Part shown: one piece after another, positions 25,114 to 37,200 of the stretch
Layout of the letters: each line of letters starts with the position of its first letter
Numbering within the stretch: the first letter of the stretch is position 1
Source: Aporrectodea caliginosa
Taxonomy: Eukaryota; Annelida; Clitellata; Crassiclitellata; Lumbricidae
Assembly: GCA_020284085.1 (NCBI GenBank)
Contig: JACEVL010000518.1
Span: 62,001 to 126,000 of the forward strand
Length of the DNA stretch: 64,000 bases
Direction: 5' to 3'
Position numbers and translations under genes: made by a program
Notes under the pieces: model-generated
The model's database searches: none
The model's input: only the letters and a program-made list of their open reading frames with translations
Told to the model about the DNA's origin: nothing

Positions 25114-25621
25114 TAAACTACACCAAAGAGGTTATATGGCGGATACGCAGTCTGAACTTCATCCCCACATTATTTTCTTCATATTTTAGCGAAAAAGCTG
25201 CTCCAGTTACTTTGCGAGTACAACGCTAGATCGTTCTTAGAGGTCTGATATCACACGGTCACACCATTGCTAGGAATAATTATTATTGGAGTGGCAATTT
25301 GTAAAGGATGGCTGCGGTCTCTGGCACAGTTTAGGCCTACTCAATTTAAATCAAAATTTAAAACTAAGCTATTCTCATTACACTGTCGCTAAGAACACAG
25401 AGCAAACGCGCTCTCGTGCAAGACTTGTCTTGTTAAAGCGCTCTATACATTTCTAATTGTATTGTATTGTATTGTATTGTAAGTTGTACCAGACGAGTCT
25501 TATTGGTGGCATTCAGTTGCCAATTTCGGTAAAATGCAGACTATGCAGCTAAGGTCTTAATGTACGTGATTGTCTGGGTCTAATTATTGCGTTGACGCTT
25601 CACAATGGAGTGCTATAAAAT

Positions 25622-27367
25622 CAGGCCCGTGTTAAGGGGCCCTGGGGCCCTGGAGCACTCTGTCATGTTGGGGCCCCTCCGAGTTTTTCAGGCTTCCTCC
25701 TCCCTTCCCTTTCTCCTCTCCCTTCCATTTCTCCTCCTTTCCCGCCCCTCACTATTTTCCCTTCCCTTATTTAGTAATATTCAAATCTGCTCAGACTCCA
25801 ATCAGCAACAAATTCCATAATTATAATAGTAGCCTAAGCATAATAATTTAACTCAGGCATGTTATATCTTCAGTGCAATTTCCGTTGTGTTGAGAACCGA
25901 TCGTTCGTTGTCGCCTCTAAAAGGTAGGCCTCTCTCAGAAAGAAATGACACGGGTGACAGCTATAGCTAGGCTACTTTGAAAAATACAATATTACAAAAG
26001 AATCTGAAAATTACGAAATAACATTGTAGGGCGACTATTTTACAGAATGAAATCTTACCTTGTCTTTTCACATCAGAGCAATCCCTTTGCATAGTATAAT
26101 TAGCATTATACAATTAGTAGTAGGCCCTATAATTGCAAAAAACTGATATACTTTCTGCGACTGCTTTGTCTATATCCTGTTCGGATGAGTAACTTTGAGA
26201 CTGATAGCCTGCCATCACTTCTGATTTTGCGGCTTCATAAGGAATTATAGACGTTGTTTCACAATTAGGCGTTGATAGACTGAATTGTACTTGAAGTTGC
26301 AAACATTTAATTTCCATGTAGGCCTACCCTGTCTTTAGAACTCAAATTATTATCGTAAAGTTCGTCAGCGATCGATCTGCCGACTATTTCCGGCTCACTA
26401 TCATCACTAGCCTCTCCAATCACAGTCAAAGACACACTAGGCCTATCATAATCAGACGCTGCGACGCAGACTGTCATGCAGTAGGCCTACTATTAGGCTA
26501 CTTTGAAAGAATTAACGTCGTCAGTTTTGTTCAAGCTTTTCAGCCCTTTCAAAAACCCTCTGGCATACATCTACTTGCAAGTGCTCGACATTATTGAATT
26601 ATTATTCAATACTTTAAGTTTAACTTATAATGACTAACACTACAGCAAAGTTACCGTAGCTGTTGATATAACGACTGATAGATAGATTGAATAATAGATG
26701 GATACGAATGAGAGAGAAACGGTCCTCTGTCTTACATACATACTACATATTATATATACATATACATTTATATATATATATGTATTAGATTATAATTATA
26801 CATACATTCATACATACACACATACCTAATTCTTACTACTTACACATAATGCATTGAACGCCCAAAGGCTATGTATACGTATGATAATAGTTCAAATTAC
26901 ATTGACTTCTGACCCTATGCGGCCGCCAATCGTGGCTTGAAACTGGTTCGCCCGGTGAGCTGAAGCACGGACCCTGGTATATTATATAGGAGCCCTTGGC
27001 TGAAGGCATACTGTTCAAAGTCCACGGCAGGAAGAAGCAGAAGAACGAAGAGATAGGTAGAAAGACAAACAGAGATACGTATACCGAAGCGTGGTCAGTC
27101 TAGACTCCCTAGACTAGTAATAGCCTCACCCAAACTAACTCCAGAGTCATAATCTAAGAAGTTTAAGGCTGAGTGGAAAATAATGTGACTTGTCGCCGTA
27201 CTTTAACAAATATGAATTCTATTTTTTTTCACCAAAGTGAATAAGTGAATTCAATTTGCGTTTTGAGACGCAGAAAAAACTACTCATATTTGGGATTTGG
27301 GGGCCCCTTTCTCGTCTGGGGCCCTGGAGCACGTGCTCCGTGTGCACCAATGGTTAACCCGGGCCTG
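25622..27367. mobile_element. hAT-type element, 1.75 kb, probably non-autonomous
   Basis: Ends CAGGCCCGTGTTAAGGGGCC and GGTTAACCCGGGCCTG form TIRs. The exact 8-bp duplication TATAAAAT flanks it (25614-25621 and 27368-27375). Both sub-terminal zones repeat GGGGCCCTGGAGCAC. The interior has TAGGCCTA words, TA/CATA microsatellites and only short ORFs. One minus-strand ORF of 67 aa (26114-26317) might be a transposase remnant but is not recognisable. It lies in the BABAM1-NAA15 intergenic region. Confidence 0.85.
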
Positions 27368-27489
27368 TATAAAATAACATTATAACAATATATATATATT
27401 ATATTATTGATATTTACCTGTATTATTTTTTTCTTCAGCCTTCTCCGATCAATATATTGTACCATATTGCTGAAGAAATCCAGAGATTG

Positions 27490-28090
27490 TAATGTAATGT
27501 AATTTGCAACTTCTATTGCGCCGGTGTCTAATGCACAAGGCATCAACCGATGGCGCATCAAAACAATCCGTAATCAGGTCAACATCCAGAAGATCAGTCC
27601 GTAAGAGACAGAGAGGCAGCCTAAGGTGGATAAGCAATTTGAAAGAGGTAAGTTTTCAGCCGAGAACGAAACGACACAAGCGACTGAGCACAGCGCACAG
27701 ATACAGGAAGAGAGTTCCAAAAGGCAGGCCCAGCAACCGAAAAAGCTCGTTCACCGAGAACAGTTCTTGATTTATAGGTATGACCAGACAAAGACAATCA
27801 GATGACCTCATTGAATAATGATAAGTCACAGGAATAAGAACAGATTTTAAATATTGTGGTTGGCTAGAGTTCAAAGTTTTATAAACTATGAGCCCCAGTT
27901 TGAAACGAATTCTTTCATGAACAGGAAGCCAATGCAGAGATTTAAGCAGAGGGTTATATGTTCATATTTGGATGTATTAGTTATGGCTCTAGCCAAAGAG
28001 TTCTGAACCCTCTGCAGCTTCAGTGTGTTTGATTTATTGATACCAGTAAGAAGTGAGTTACAATAGTCTAGGCGACTGGAAACCAATGCA
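27490..28090 (-). mobile_element. CR1/L2-like LINE 3' fragment
   Basis: The minus-strand frame starts with VSSRLDYCNSLLTGI and LQRVQNSLARAIT, the classical C-terminal RT block. After a frameshift, a damaged equivalent of the GERAFSVAGP..WNSLP region follows. It ends at 27490-27530 in a TAATGTAAT-type tail. Dead by frameshift. Confidence 0.85.
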
Positions 28091-28261
28091 TTTGCCAGAG
28101 ATATTCTTGCAGAGAATATGATAACATTAGTTTCTTACCTTTACTTCCTCGCTTGGTTTGAGAAATCTGAGAAACCTTATAGAGACTATAATTATAGTGT
28201 CAAAGATCTTCAAATATTATTGACCGAGACTAATCTGCCCTACTTACCCGCTAATAAATTG

Positions 28262-28273
28262 TGCGCATGCGCA
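28262..28273. promoter_or_regulatory. NRF1-type site TGCGCATGCGCA upstream of NAA15
   Basis: A perfect palindromic NRF1 consensus lies 96 bp upstream of the NAA15 start codon. NRF1 sites at this spacing are typical of animal housekeeping promoters. Binding is inferred. Confidence 0.6.
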
Positions 28274-28368
28274 GGCCTAATGAATAAATATAAGCGCAGC
28301 CATCGAGTAACAGAAGTAGTTATGCTTCAACACGTGCCTCCTTTCCGTTGTTGAAGATTTTTTACAAA

Positions 28369-31158
28369 ATGGTCGTTAAATCAATGCAATCGTGCGGTCA
28401 ACAACTGCCGCCGAAAGAAAATGCTCTGTTTAAGCGATTAGTGGTAAGAATTGTGTTATATAATCAGTCGCAAAATCACGATCCTTCGGTATTGAAAATA
28501 TTCTCAAAAGTGCTGTGTAGGTGTCCACATATAATACCGTACAGTACATACATCGCGCCTTCTCAGTGTTTGGCCCCTAGCTCTGGAACGGGATTCCTTG
28601 GGCACTGCGCTTGGTAACCAGAATCCACTCTGAATCTTTTTACTCTTGCCTCAAAACTGTCCTTTTCAGCCGTGCTGGGGTCGGGAGCGCTCCTGAGTAG
28701 TCACCTTGAAGGGCGCTATATAAATATTCGTAATGAATTAATGAATACATACATGCCTACATACATACATACATACATACATACAATACGTGCTTACATA
28801 CATACAAATACATTCATGCATACATACATACATACATGCATGCATGCTCTCTGGCATAGAGAGCGAGAGGTACCGAGTTCGAGCCCCGTAGGGCGGATAT
28901 GCTTTGTAGTCTGCTATTAGCGTCGTGTATTGCAGGCTGTCTGTTCTGGTAGTAGTTAAGATACATGCCTACATACATACATACGTCTTCTGTCATTTGC
29001 GTTCTTGTGAATTGTTTCAATTGCAAAACCTTAAACTGTACCGGTTGCGATGTGTAAACCCGGATTGTGTTCAATAAAGGAAGAATTATTATTATTATTA
29101 TGCATGCGTACGTACGTATGTACATACATACATACATACATACATACACAAACACATATCATAGCAAACAGAGGAAGTAATGCTCCATTTGTGTTGTAGA
29201 AATGCTACGAACTGAAGCAATATAAAAATGGACTGAAGTTTGCAAAGCAAATACTTTCTAATCCAAGCTTTGCAGAACATGGAGGTTTGTACAGTCTTTT
29301 CTACTAGTGTTAAGTTAATGGTATTTATAATTATTGGGGGAACCTGAATCTCCGAAAACGCAGAAAATACACAAAAGCCCGATTTCCTGAAAACAGTTTT
29401 CTAGAAAGCAGCCGAACTTCCGAAAGCTAAATTGTAAACATGACATAGACCTAGCGTGGCCTTGATGTATATCAATGTACTGCCTATTCACTTGTTTATT
29501 TGTCAATTATATTTATTCGGGTCGGACTTAGAAAATCAATATTGGGAATCTGGTCGAAATTCGTTTAGGGGATTCGGGTCACACCCAGTAGTCGCACCCT
29601 AATTATTGGCTTTATTTGTGTTTTCTCCAGTTGTTCAAATCCTGTATATTGTTGTAAAATGTTGAACTATATATTCAAGATCAGTTGTTAAGTAATTATT
29701 AACAGGAGTGCAGATAAAATTTCTCTCTTGGGCGTATGAAGAATTGCAGTGATTGATCTAATGGTAAGTTGACAATGATTTGAGCACCTCAGATGAATTT
29801 CTGGTGAAATGGTGCTATATAACTGGTCACTAGATCAACAAATATGTAAATCAGTAAGTAAGTAACCAATACATAGACATGGCTAGTGCATACAGTAAAT
29901 GCATATATGTGACCCAAGGGATCAAAATGAGTCGCATGTCGGAAATTTTAGAATATGAGTATTTTACATATTCTTAAAGACCGTATCTTTTGCTTTAACA
30001 TGACACCATAAGTTTGATTCTACCTTATTTTTTGACAAAGTTACGAAAGATTATGGGGGGTTTTTTAATAAAAAAATTTCATTTATTTTAATATATAATT
30101 AAAAAAATAAAAGTATTCTCTGTACAAAATTCTGAAAATACACATTAAAACAATGGATTTCATCAAGTGTGAGAAATCATAAATGCCCAAAAAAATTTTT
30201 TTCACCCATTTTCATTAAAATCTGAAAATAAGAAAAAGTTAAATCTGATCATATTTTGCTGTTTTCCTTGGAATGTAAATTGCCGACATCTGACTCATTT
30301 CGATCCCTTGGGTCACATATTGTCTAAAGACCAAATAAAAGTTTAAATTATGTCAAATAAAAGTTCGTTCCTGTAAGTTTGAAATAAAAGTTCGTTTGTG
30401 TAAGTTTGAAATAAAAGTTCGTTTGTGTAAGTTTCAAATAAAAGTTTGTTTCTTTAAATGTCTATGTATTGGTTACTTACTGAGTGAATTGCATTATGGG
30501 ATGTTGCTGATAGGTAGCATTTCTGATTACAATTGAAATAGATGACAAATGTGTGTATTAGCCAGTATGAGTGATGTGCTTGTTGTAGCCATGATGAATT
30601 AAATGAATGGGATTATAATTATTTGATGGTTCTGTGGCTTACAATGATGATGATATTGTTATATTCTGCAAATTCTGTTGGAACTCGCATTTCAGAGACT
30701 TTGGCAATGAAAGGGCTGTTGCTTAGCAGCCTCGGCAAGAAAGCAGAAGCCTACAGTGCTGTAGATAAAGGTTTACGCAAAAACCTTGCTAGCATTGTCT
30801 GTATCCTTTGATTTTGACTAATAAATTGTTATGGTTCTGTAATTTTCTATTACACTTGACATGATTACATTAGCCAGTATGGCAAATAATGAAACAGGCC
30901 AGACTCGAGTACTGCATCACTGATTCAGATACATGTCATACATACATACATACATACTTGTTTGTATTTGCTGTGGTTGGTCCCTCTACTTGGAATGACC
31001 TTCCCTCTCACTAACGGCTAAACTAATGGCTGGTTTTCCTCTTTGGTCTCTCGTTCTTTAAAGACATTTCTTTTTCGCCCTGGGTTTTTTGTGCTGAGAG
31101 CGCCTCTGAATAGTTATTCTGAGAGAGGCGCTATATAAATCTTTAGATACAATATGAT

Positions 31159-31231
<73 letters not shown>

Positions 31232-34200
31232 AGATGTAAAGCAGACTCTTACATGACTTTGTAGAAGTACATTTGTAGCAATGTCCTTAACTAATTTCAT
31301 CAGGCTGGCAGGCCTATGCAATTCTGCATAAAAACGACCGGAAATATGAGGAAGCCATCAAAGGCTACAAACTGGCGCTTAACCGTGACAATGTGAGTCC
31401 TTCTCTCACACTCAAACTAACCTTTGATGTGAAAGCAAGCCTGAGTTGGTTGAGAAAAAGAGGAGTAGTTTGCAAGCCTTGCTTCATGGAGTGAACTGTG
31501 GGTTTTTGTAAACAAGCAGGATTGGAGTTACATGGATATTTCAGGTTTAACCCTTTAACAACGAGTGTGTACTAAAATGTATGGGAAACCAATGCAGCTC
31601 GTCATTAAAGGGTTAAAGATCAATACTGCTGAAATAATAATACGACTTTTGTGTCTCAGTAAAAGTCAATTCATTTTGAGAGGGAACACTTTTCTGATGG
31701 TTTATTTTGCAAAGTTTTTTCATGGCTTGAGTGTTGAATGTGACTTGATTCGAGTAGAATAGAACTTTGTGAAGCTTTTCTGCTAAACTGGCTTTAAGAA
31801 ATAATTAAAACTTATAAATGAATGTGTGTGTTAGTTTTAACATAATATTATGTATGTTTTTATGATCTCATGAATTTTCACATAAGTTCAGAAAATTTAG
31901 TTTTTTGCACATTGTAGAACAACTTGGAGATTCTTCGAGATTTATCCGTTCTGCAGGTGCACACAAGGGATTTTGATGGATTCCTGGTTAGTCTTTGATT
32001 AAGTCCTTATATCAGAATGTAATGGTGGGTGGTGGTGGTGAAGATGGTGGAATAGGATATTTATATGAAGTGGTGGTGGTTATGTGTGGAGTGGTGGTGG
32101 TTATATGTGGAGTGGTGGTGGTTATATGTGGAGTGGTGGTGGTTATATGGAGTGGTGGTGGTTATATGGAGTGGTGGTGGTTATATGGAGTGGTGGTGGT
32201 TATATGGAGTGGTGGTGGTTATATGGAGTGGCGGTGATGAGTGGAGATTCATAGTCATCATAGGGGTGCTGTAGTGGGAATGATGCTTGGGCTGAATATG
32301 ATGAAAAGGATAATGATGGTGATTTGAAGACGACTGAGGTGGGCTGATGAAGCTGAAGACTTAGTTGGCAATTCGATGGTCAGAGGTTGTCTCTTTATAG
32401 AACATTAGACTCTTTCTTCATGAATAGGTTTAAGTGTTTGTGGAAAAGGAGTGTATGCTGCCTATACCTTCTTCAACAAGGAGCAGTGCACCATGAGAGA
32501 CGTGACAATTGGGTCTACCGAGAGCTTTCGTTAGCACATTAAAAGACTCTCCGAGAGCAAGGCACTGTCTTGGTGCCAGCATTCAATAGAGAACTAACTG
32601 AATTTTTATTTTTAATGTGAGTTGTTTGTGGTTGTTTATATTAGAAAACAAGGGGCAAGATACTGTTACTTCAGCCAGGGCTGAGAGCCTCCTGGATCAC
32701 CCATGCGGTTGCTTTCCACCTCCTTAAGGACTACGACATGGCGCTCAAGACACTGGAAGAATTTAGAAAAACATATCCGGTTAGTTGTGTTGTTGTAGTA
32801 GATGTATGTAGCGCATCCCTGAAAAGTAAGCTTCTCCAAGGCACTCCCATTTTGAGAGCCTTGTGGATTTCTGACTCTGGTTTTCACAAAGGTGATCTGG
32901 CTGTGTATATTAGTTAACTGTTTATATTCTGCTTGCATTATCTTTAGCACTTTAACGATGAGTTGCATTGGTCGTCTTTAGTACATTCTTGTCGTTATAG
33001 AGTTAATATGTGATGACGTAGACCTTCAAACAGATTATTATAACTGACTCTGGTGAAACAGTAAAAGCTGAAGTAAAATAACAAAGTTAGTTTTTTACAG
33101 CAAGCCTTCAGCCTATTGGGTTTGAATGGCTAACTCAAAAACTCAAATGAAGGGCTGATGCTGTCCCAGTTAGCTACATCGATTACGTCATGGTGCTTCT
33201 GTGGTGATGATGCCTACTAGCATACTGATACTGATGGTTGCTTATTTCAGAGATTTAAATCTCAGACTAGCACGGATCCCTTAAATGGCATGGCAACCAT
33301 TCAAACGGATCTCACCCATTCATTTCATTGCAAAATGAGCAGGGTCGAGACCATACTACCATTATACAAAATGTGTACATTTACATAAAATTTTTTTTAC
33401 TGGCTCGATCTTTTGGAGTTTGGTGTCTCTTTGAAACGATTTTCTGTATGTTGTGTAATGTAATAAGGGTGCAGCAGATTAGATCAGATTACCTCCAGGG
33501 GGATTATTGCAATTTTCTTTACCAGCGGTAATATCAGTCCTATGGAAAATGAAATATTGGATCGATGAGCTCTGTATTCACCTCTTTACCCAACTATCAG
33601 AACCACCCATCTATTTGTTACTCTTACTGATTGAACTGAATTTGTTACCAGGTGAAGCAGTTTGACTTTGAGCACAGTGAGATGCTTCTCTACCAGAACT
33701 TCGTGATGCGTGAAGCGAACCTTGAAACAGAAGCGCTTCAACACCTGGCAACTTATGAGAGTCAAATCGTGGATAAGTTAGCCGTGCAGGAAATCAGAGG
33801 TAAATTAATGTCAAGATCAAGAAAGTTTATAATTTATATCGTTGCTTCACATCCTTATTGATTGGTTGCGGATGTGTGGTAGCCCAGTGTTTCTTATCCC
33901 AATGAGGAACCAGTCTAGGAGGAATATTTTGGTCTTGGTGTCATGTTTGAAAGTCTTTCAGTACTTGGTGATTTCTGGGTGAACTTAGTATATACAGTCA
34001 TTTTCATTTTAAAATAAGATGAAAACTGGAAGGTTCAGAAAGGACAAAATAATATAGTCCAGGTTGGGTCCGAATCTTGCATTTTATATGTAAACAATGA
34101 GAGTCTCGATTCATCATTGTTGGCTGGGTGTTTTTGGAGAAATCCACTGAGAAATTGGAGCAAAACTAATTTTCAGAGCATGCTTGTTTTACTGTTTGAC

Positions 34201-37200
34201 CACAATATGGAATATGTTCTGTTAACTGCATGAGTTGTGATTTTAAAACTTTGATTTTAGACTTGTTGTTAAAATGATTTTAGCCAACATGCTTCTGAAT
34301 ATGAATGATAAAGAGGAGGAGGCAATTTCTGTCTGTGAACAATTGCTTCATCGCAATCCAGACAACGGTGATTACTACAAAAACGTAGAACGGGCTCGTC
34401 ATCCAGGTTTGGTTTTCATTTCATCTTTCCTACATAGTTTTTGCAGAGAGCCAATTTTGACACGCATTTAACATATATTTTTTTGCTAAAAGCATTGCAT
34501 CATCTTTGTGTTGTCCTATGTTACTGATGACCCAGTTTTATAGATTCAGGCTTTACAGATTCAAATGTCATTCTCCTGTGCCTTTGTTTACATAATAAAC
34601 AAAGGCACAGGAGATGTAATATATTCATTCATAATGACATTTAAGTCATATAGGATTGTGCCGAGAGCACCTCTGAGTAGATATCTATTCAAGAAGGGCT
34701 CTATATAAATGTTCAGTTACATTACATTGTTTTGCACTTACTTTGTATCCTATTGTGAAGTGTTAATGTTGGTACTTGTAGCCACCTTGGAAGAAAAGCT
34801 GGAACTCTACAGGACCATGTCAGAGAAATACCCAAGAGCCATGGCACCTAAACTACTTATGTTGGAGTTTCTTTCAGGTACTTGAATATGCAGTGGCAGT
34901 CTTTAGATCTTATTTGTATTATATTTCAGAGGGACAATGTTATTCTTAAATGCAGGGCTTTAATTACTGTTAATTTGTCTAATTATATAACTATATGTTG
35001 ACTGCATGTTAATTACATTTGGTATGCAGAACAGTTGGTTATGCAAGCTATGTTTTGTAATTGCTTATTTGTTTTGCTTGAACGAATAATATGACTGCGG
35101 AATATGAGACGCACCGGACATCAATCCTTGAATCAGAGGCTTAATGAAATTAGCATAATGGAGGACTGCCCAGATTGTCTAATTACTTTCTACTCTTCTG
35201 ACAATCTCTTTTTTTCATTACCAAAGTAGTGCTAATAATTTGTTATTATTTGCTTTCTGTTGGCATTTTAGAGGATTTATTTCGCTCAGAAGTTGACAAG
35301 TTTTTGGTGCATTATTTGCGCAAAGGAGTCCCTCCATTGTTCAAGATCCTAAGATCTCTGTACACCAAAACTGAGAAGGTACTGTTTTTTGCCCTGACAC
35401 TTTTTGCAACAACATTTTTTTACTTCTCTGGTTTAAATTTGAGCTTAGTAAAGTTGGAAAATATAATCATTTTTTGACCTGACAATATCAGTTGTGCAAT
35501 AACTTAAGGAATAATGGTTCATATATGCACTTCTCTTACCAAGACTATCTTTTGTTGAAAATTGAAAACTTAGCCCCTTCCTATCTATTTATTATTCTTA
35601 ATGTTTCCCGTTGCTCGACTTCAATGTGCACTCCTGACCTTTGTAAGGAGGGCATTATCAAATTACTGTACTTTATTGTATATTAAAAAATGTAACTTGG
35701 ACACTCGAAGTTTTCTCAACATCCTTGCATCATAATCACTTGTAGCACAGATTCTCGTTGGGAAATGATGTAGTTCCCAAAATCAGTGTTTTGGTAATTT
35801 AGCTCTAGTATTTGTATGTCTTGCTTATGTCTTAAATTGGCCTCTAATTTTGGACTATCTATTACAAGAGAATGTTTTACTGTAAATAGAGCTGTACCGA
35901 TTTAACGGCCATACGCGTAATCGGGCCGATTATTAGAACAATCGGCATAATCGGGTATCGGCAGAAATAATCGGTTAATCGGTGCCGATGTCAAAATTGT
36001 GTTATAATTTAATAATTTTACTTGAATTATTGCATATTCCAAGGTATTTGCTTCGATTTTCATCTATCGTTTACGTCCCTTATTATTTACGCATTAAAAC
36101 ATTAATTTCCCAACTTAACTTTGTCTTACCTACTAAAGATGATAAACATTTAATCTCACGAGTCCTGTATAGAAAGCCATCACCTGCCCACCAATCCTGA
36201 TAAATATCTAATATAGTCTTATATAGATAGCATGCATGCATTCTCATCACATTCTCAGTTACTCTCGTTCTAACTAACTAAACAATTCATCAGGCATGGA
36301 CAATTGGACATAGTTGATGACAATTTCTCGCCTTATTGTCGCTCTAATAAATTATGGGCTCTTGTTTTATGCTATAATCTTGCCTATCATTCACTCGTAA
36401 CTCTTGTTTACTCACAATGTACCTGATAGCGGTGTGACTATCAGTTTTGTTGTTGTTACCAATAAACGAATATAATAATAATAATTTAAACGTCCACCTT
36501 TATAGTTGTGACGCTAGATTACTGGTTTATGTTTCGGAACCGAACATTTTGACTAAACAAATAATGAAATATTCGGTCTCATAATGGGTACTGGCAATTT
36601 AATAATCGGCTATACGCGGTATCGGTATCGGCAATTTAATAATCGGCCATACGCGGTATCGGCATAATCGGCAAAAAGCGATATCGGTACAGCTCTAACT
36701 GTAAAGGTTACTAATGTGATGAATCTTTAGATTGTTTGACCTGCAGTCATTTGATGCAATGTTGTAGGTTGAGGTGATAGAGGAACTGGTGTTGGGATAT
36801 TTGGAAAACTTGAAGCAGTCCAACTCATTCTACTCAAATGGCAGGTTTTTTGTTTCTGTTCATAGCTTTTCTGTTAGGCAAAGAAGTAAGTATAATTTTA
36901 TTAGCAAAGTAACATGTTTATTGTACTGTGATATTCTAAAACATGGAGCCTAAATTTTAAAGAATTTGTCTTGAAGTCATTGGATAATTTAAAAAGGAGT
37001 TTTAGTGGTTTTATGTTTAAGGTGAGTGATTACAAAGTCATCATGTTTGAGTTAATTTTTGTATCATACATTTGCTTGCAATTTAAAATTGTAAAGTGAT
37101 TTATTTAGCCTCTGTAATCTAGTAAGTTAATCACTGCATTAGTTTGAGAGGTTGGGTTGATGTTTATGAGGTTATTTAGCATAAATCATATTTAAAAAGT

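Noticed and set aside
25605..25820. 71-aa ORF beginning at 25605
   Set aside because: It lies inside the terminal repeat region of a hAT element and is low-complexity Ser/Leu/Pro.
32065..32274. Open frames over the GTGGTGG minisatellite ([13 protein letters not shown] and WWWLYGV products)
   Set aside because: Products are repeat translations in an intron of NAA15.
34261..34283. Earlier acceptor (TTTTAG at 34260) for NAA15 exon 8
   Set aside because: It opens into an in-frame stop (TGA); the next AG at 34283 keeps the frame and fits the protein family.
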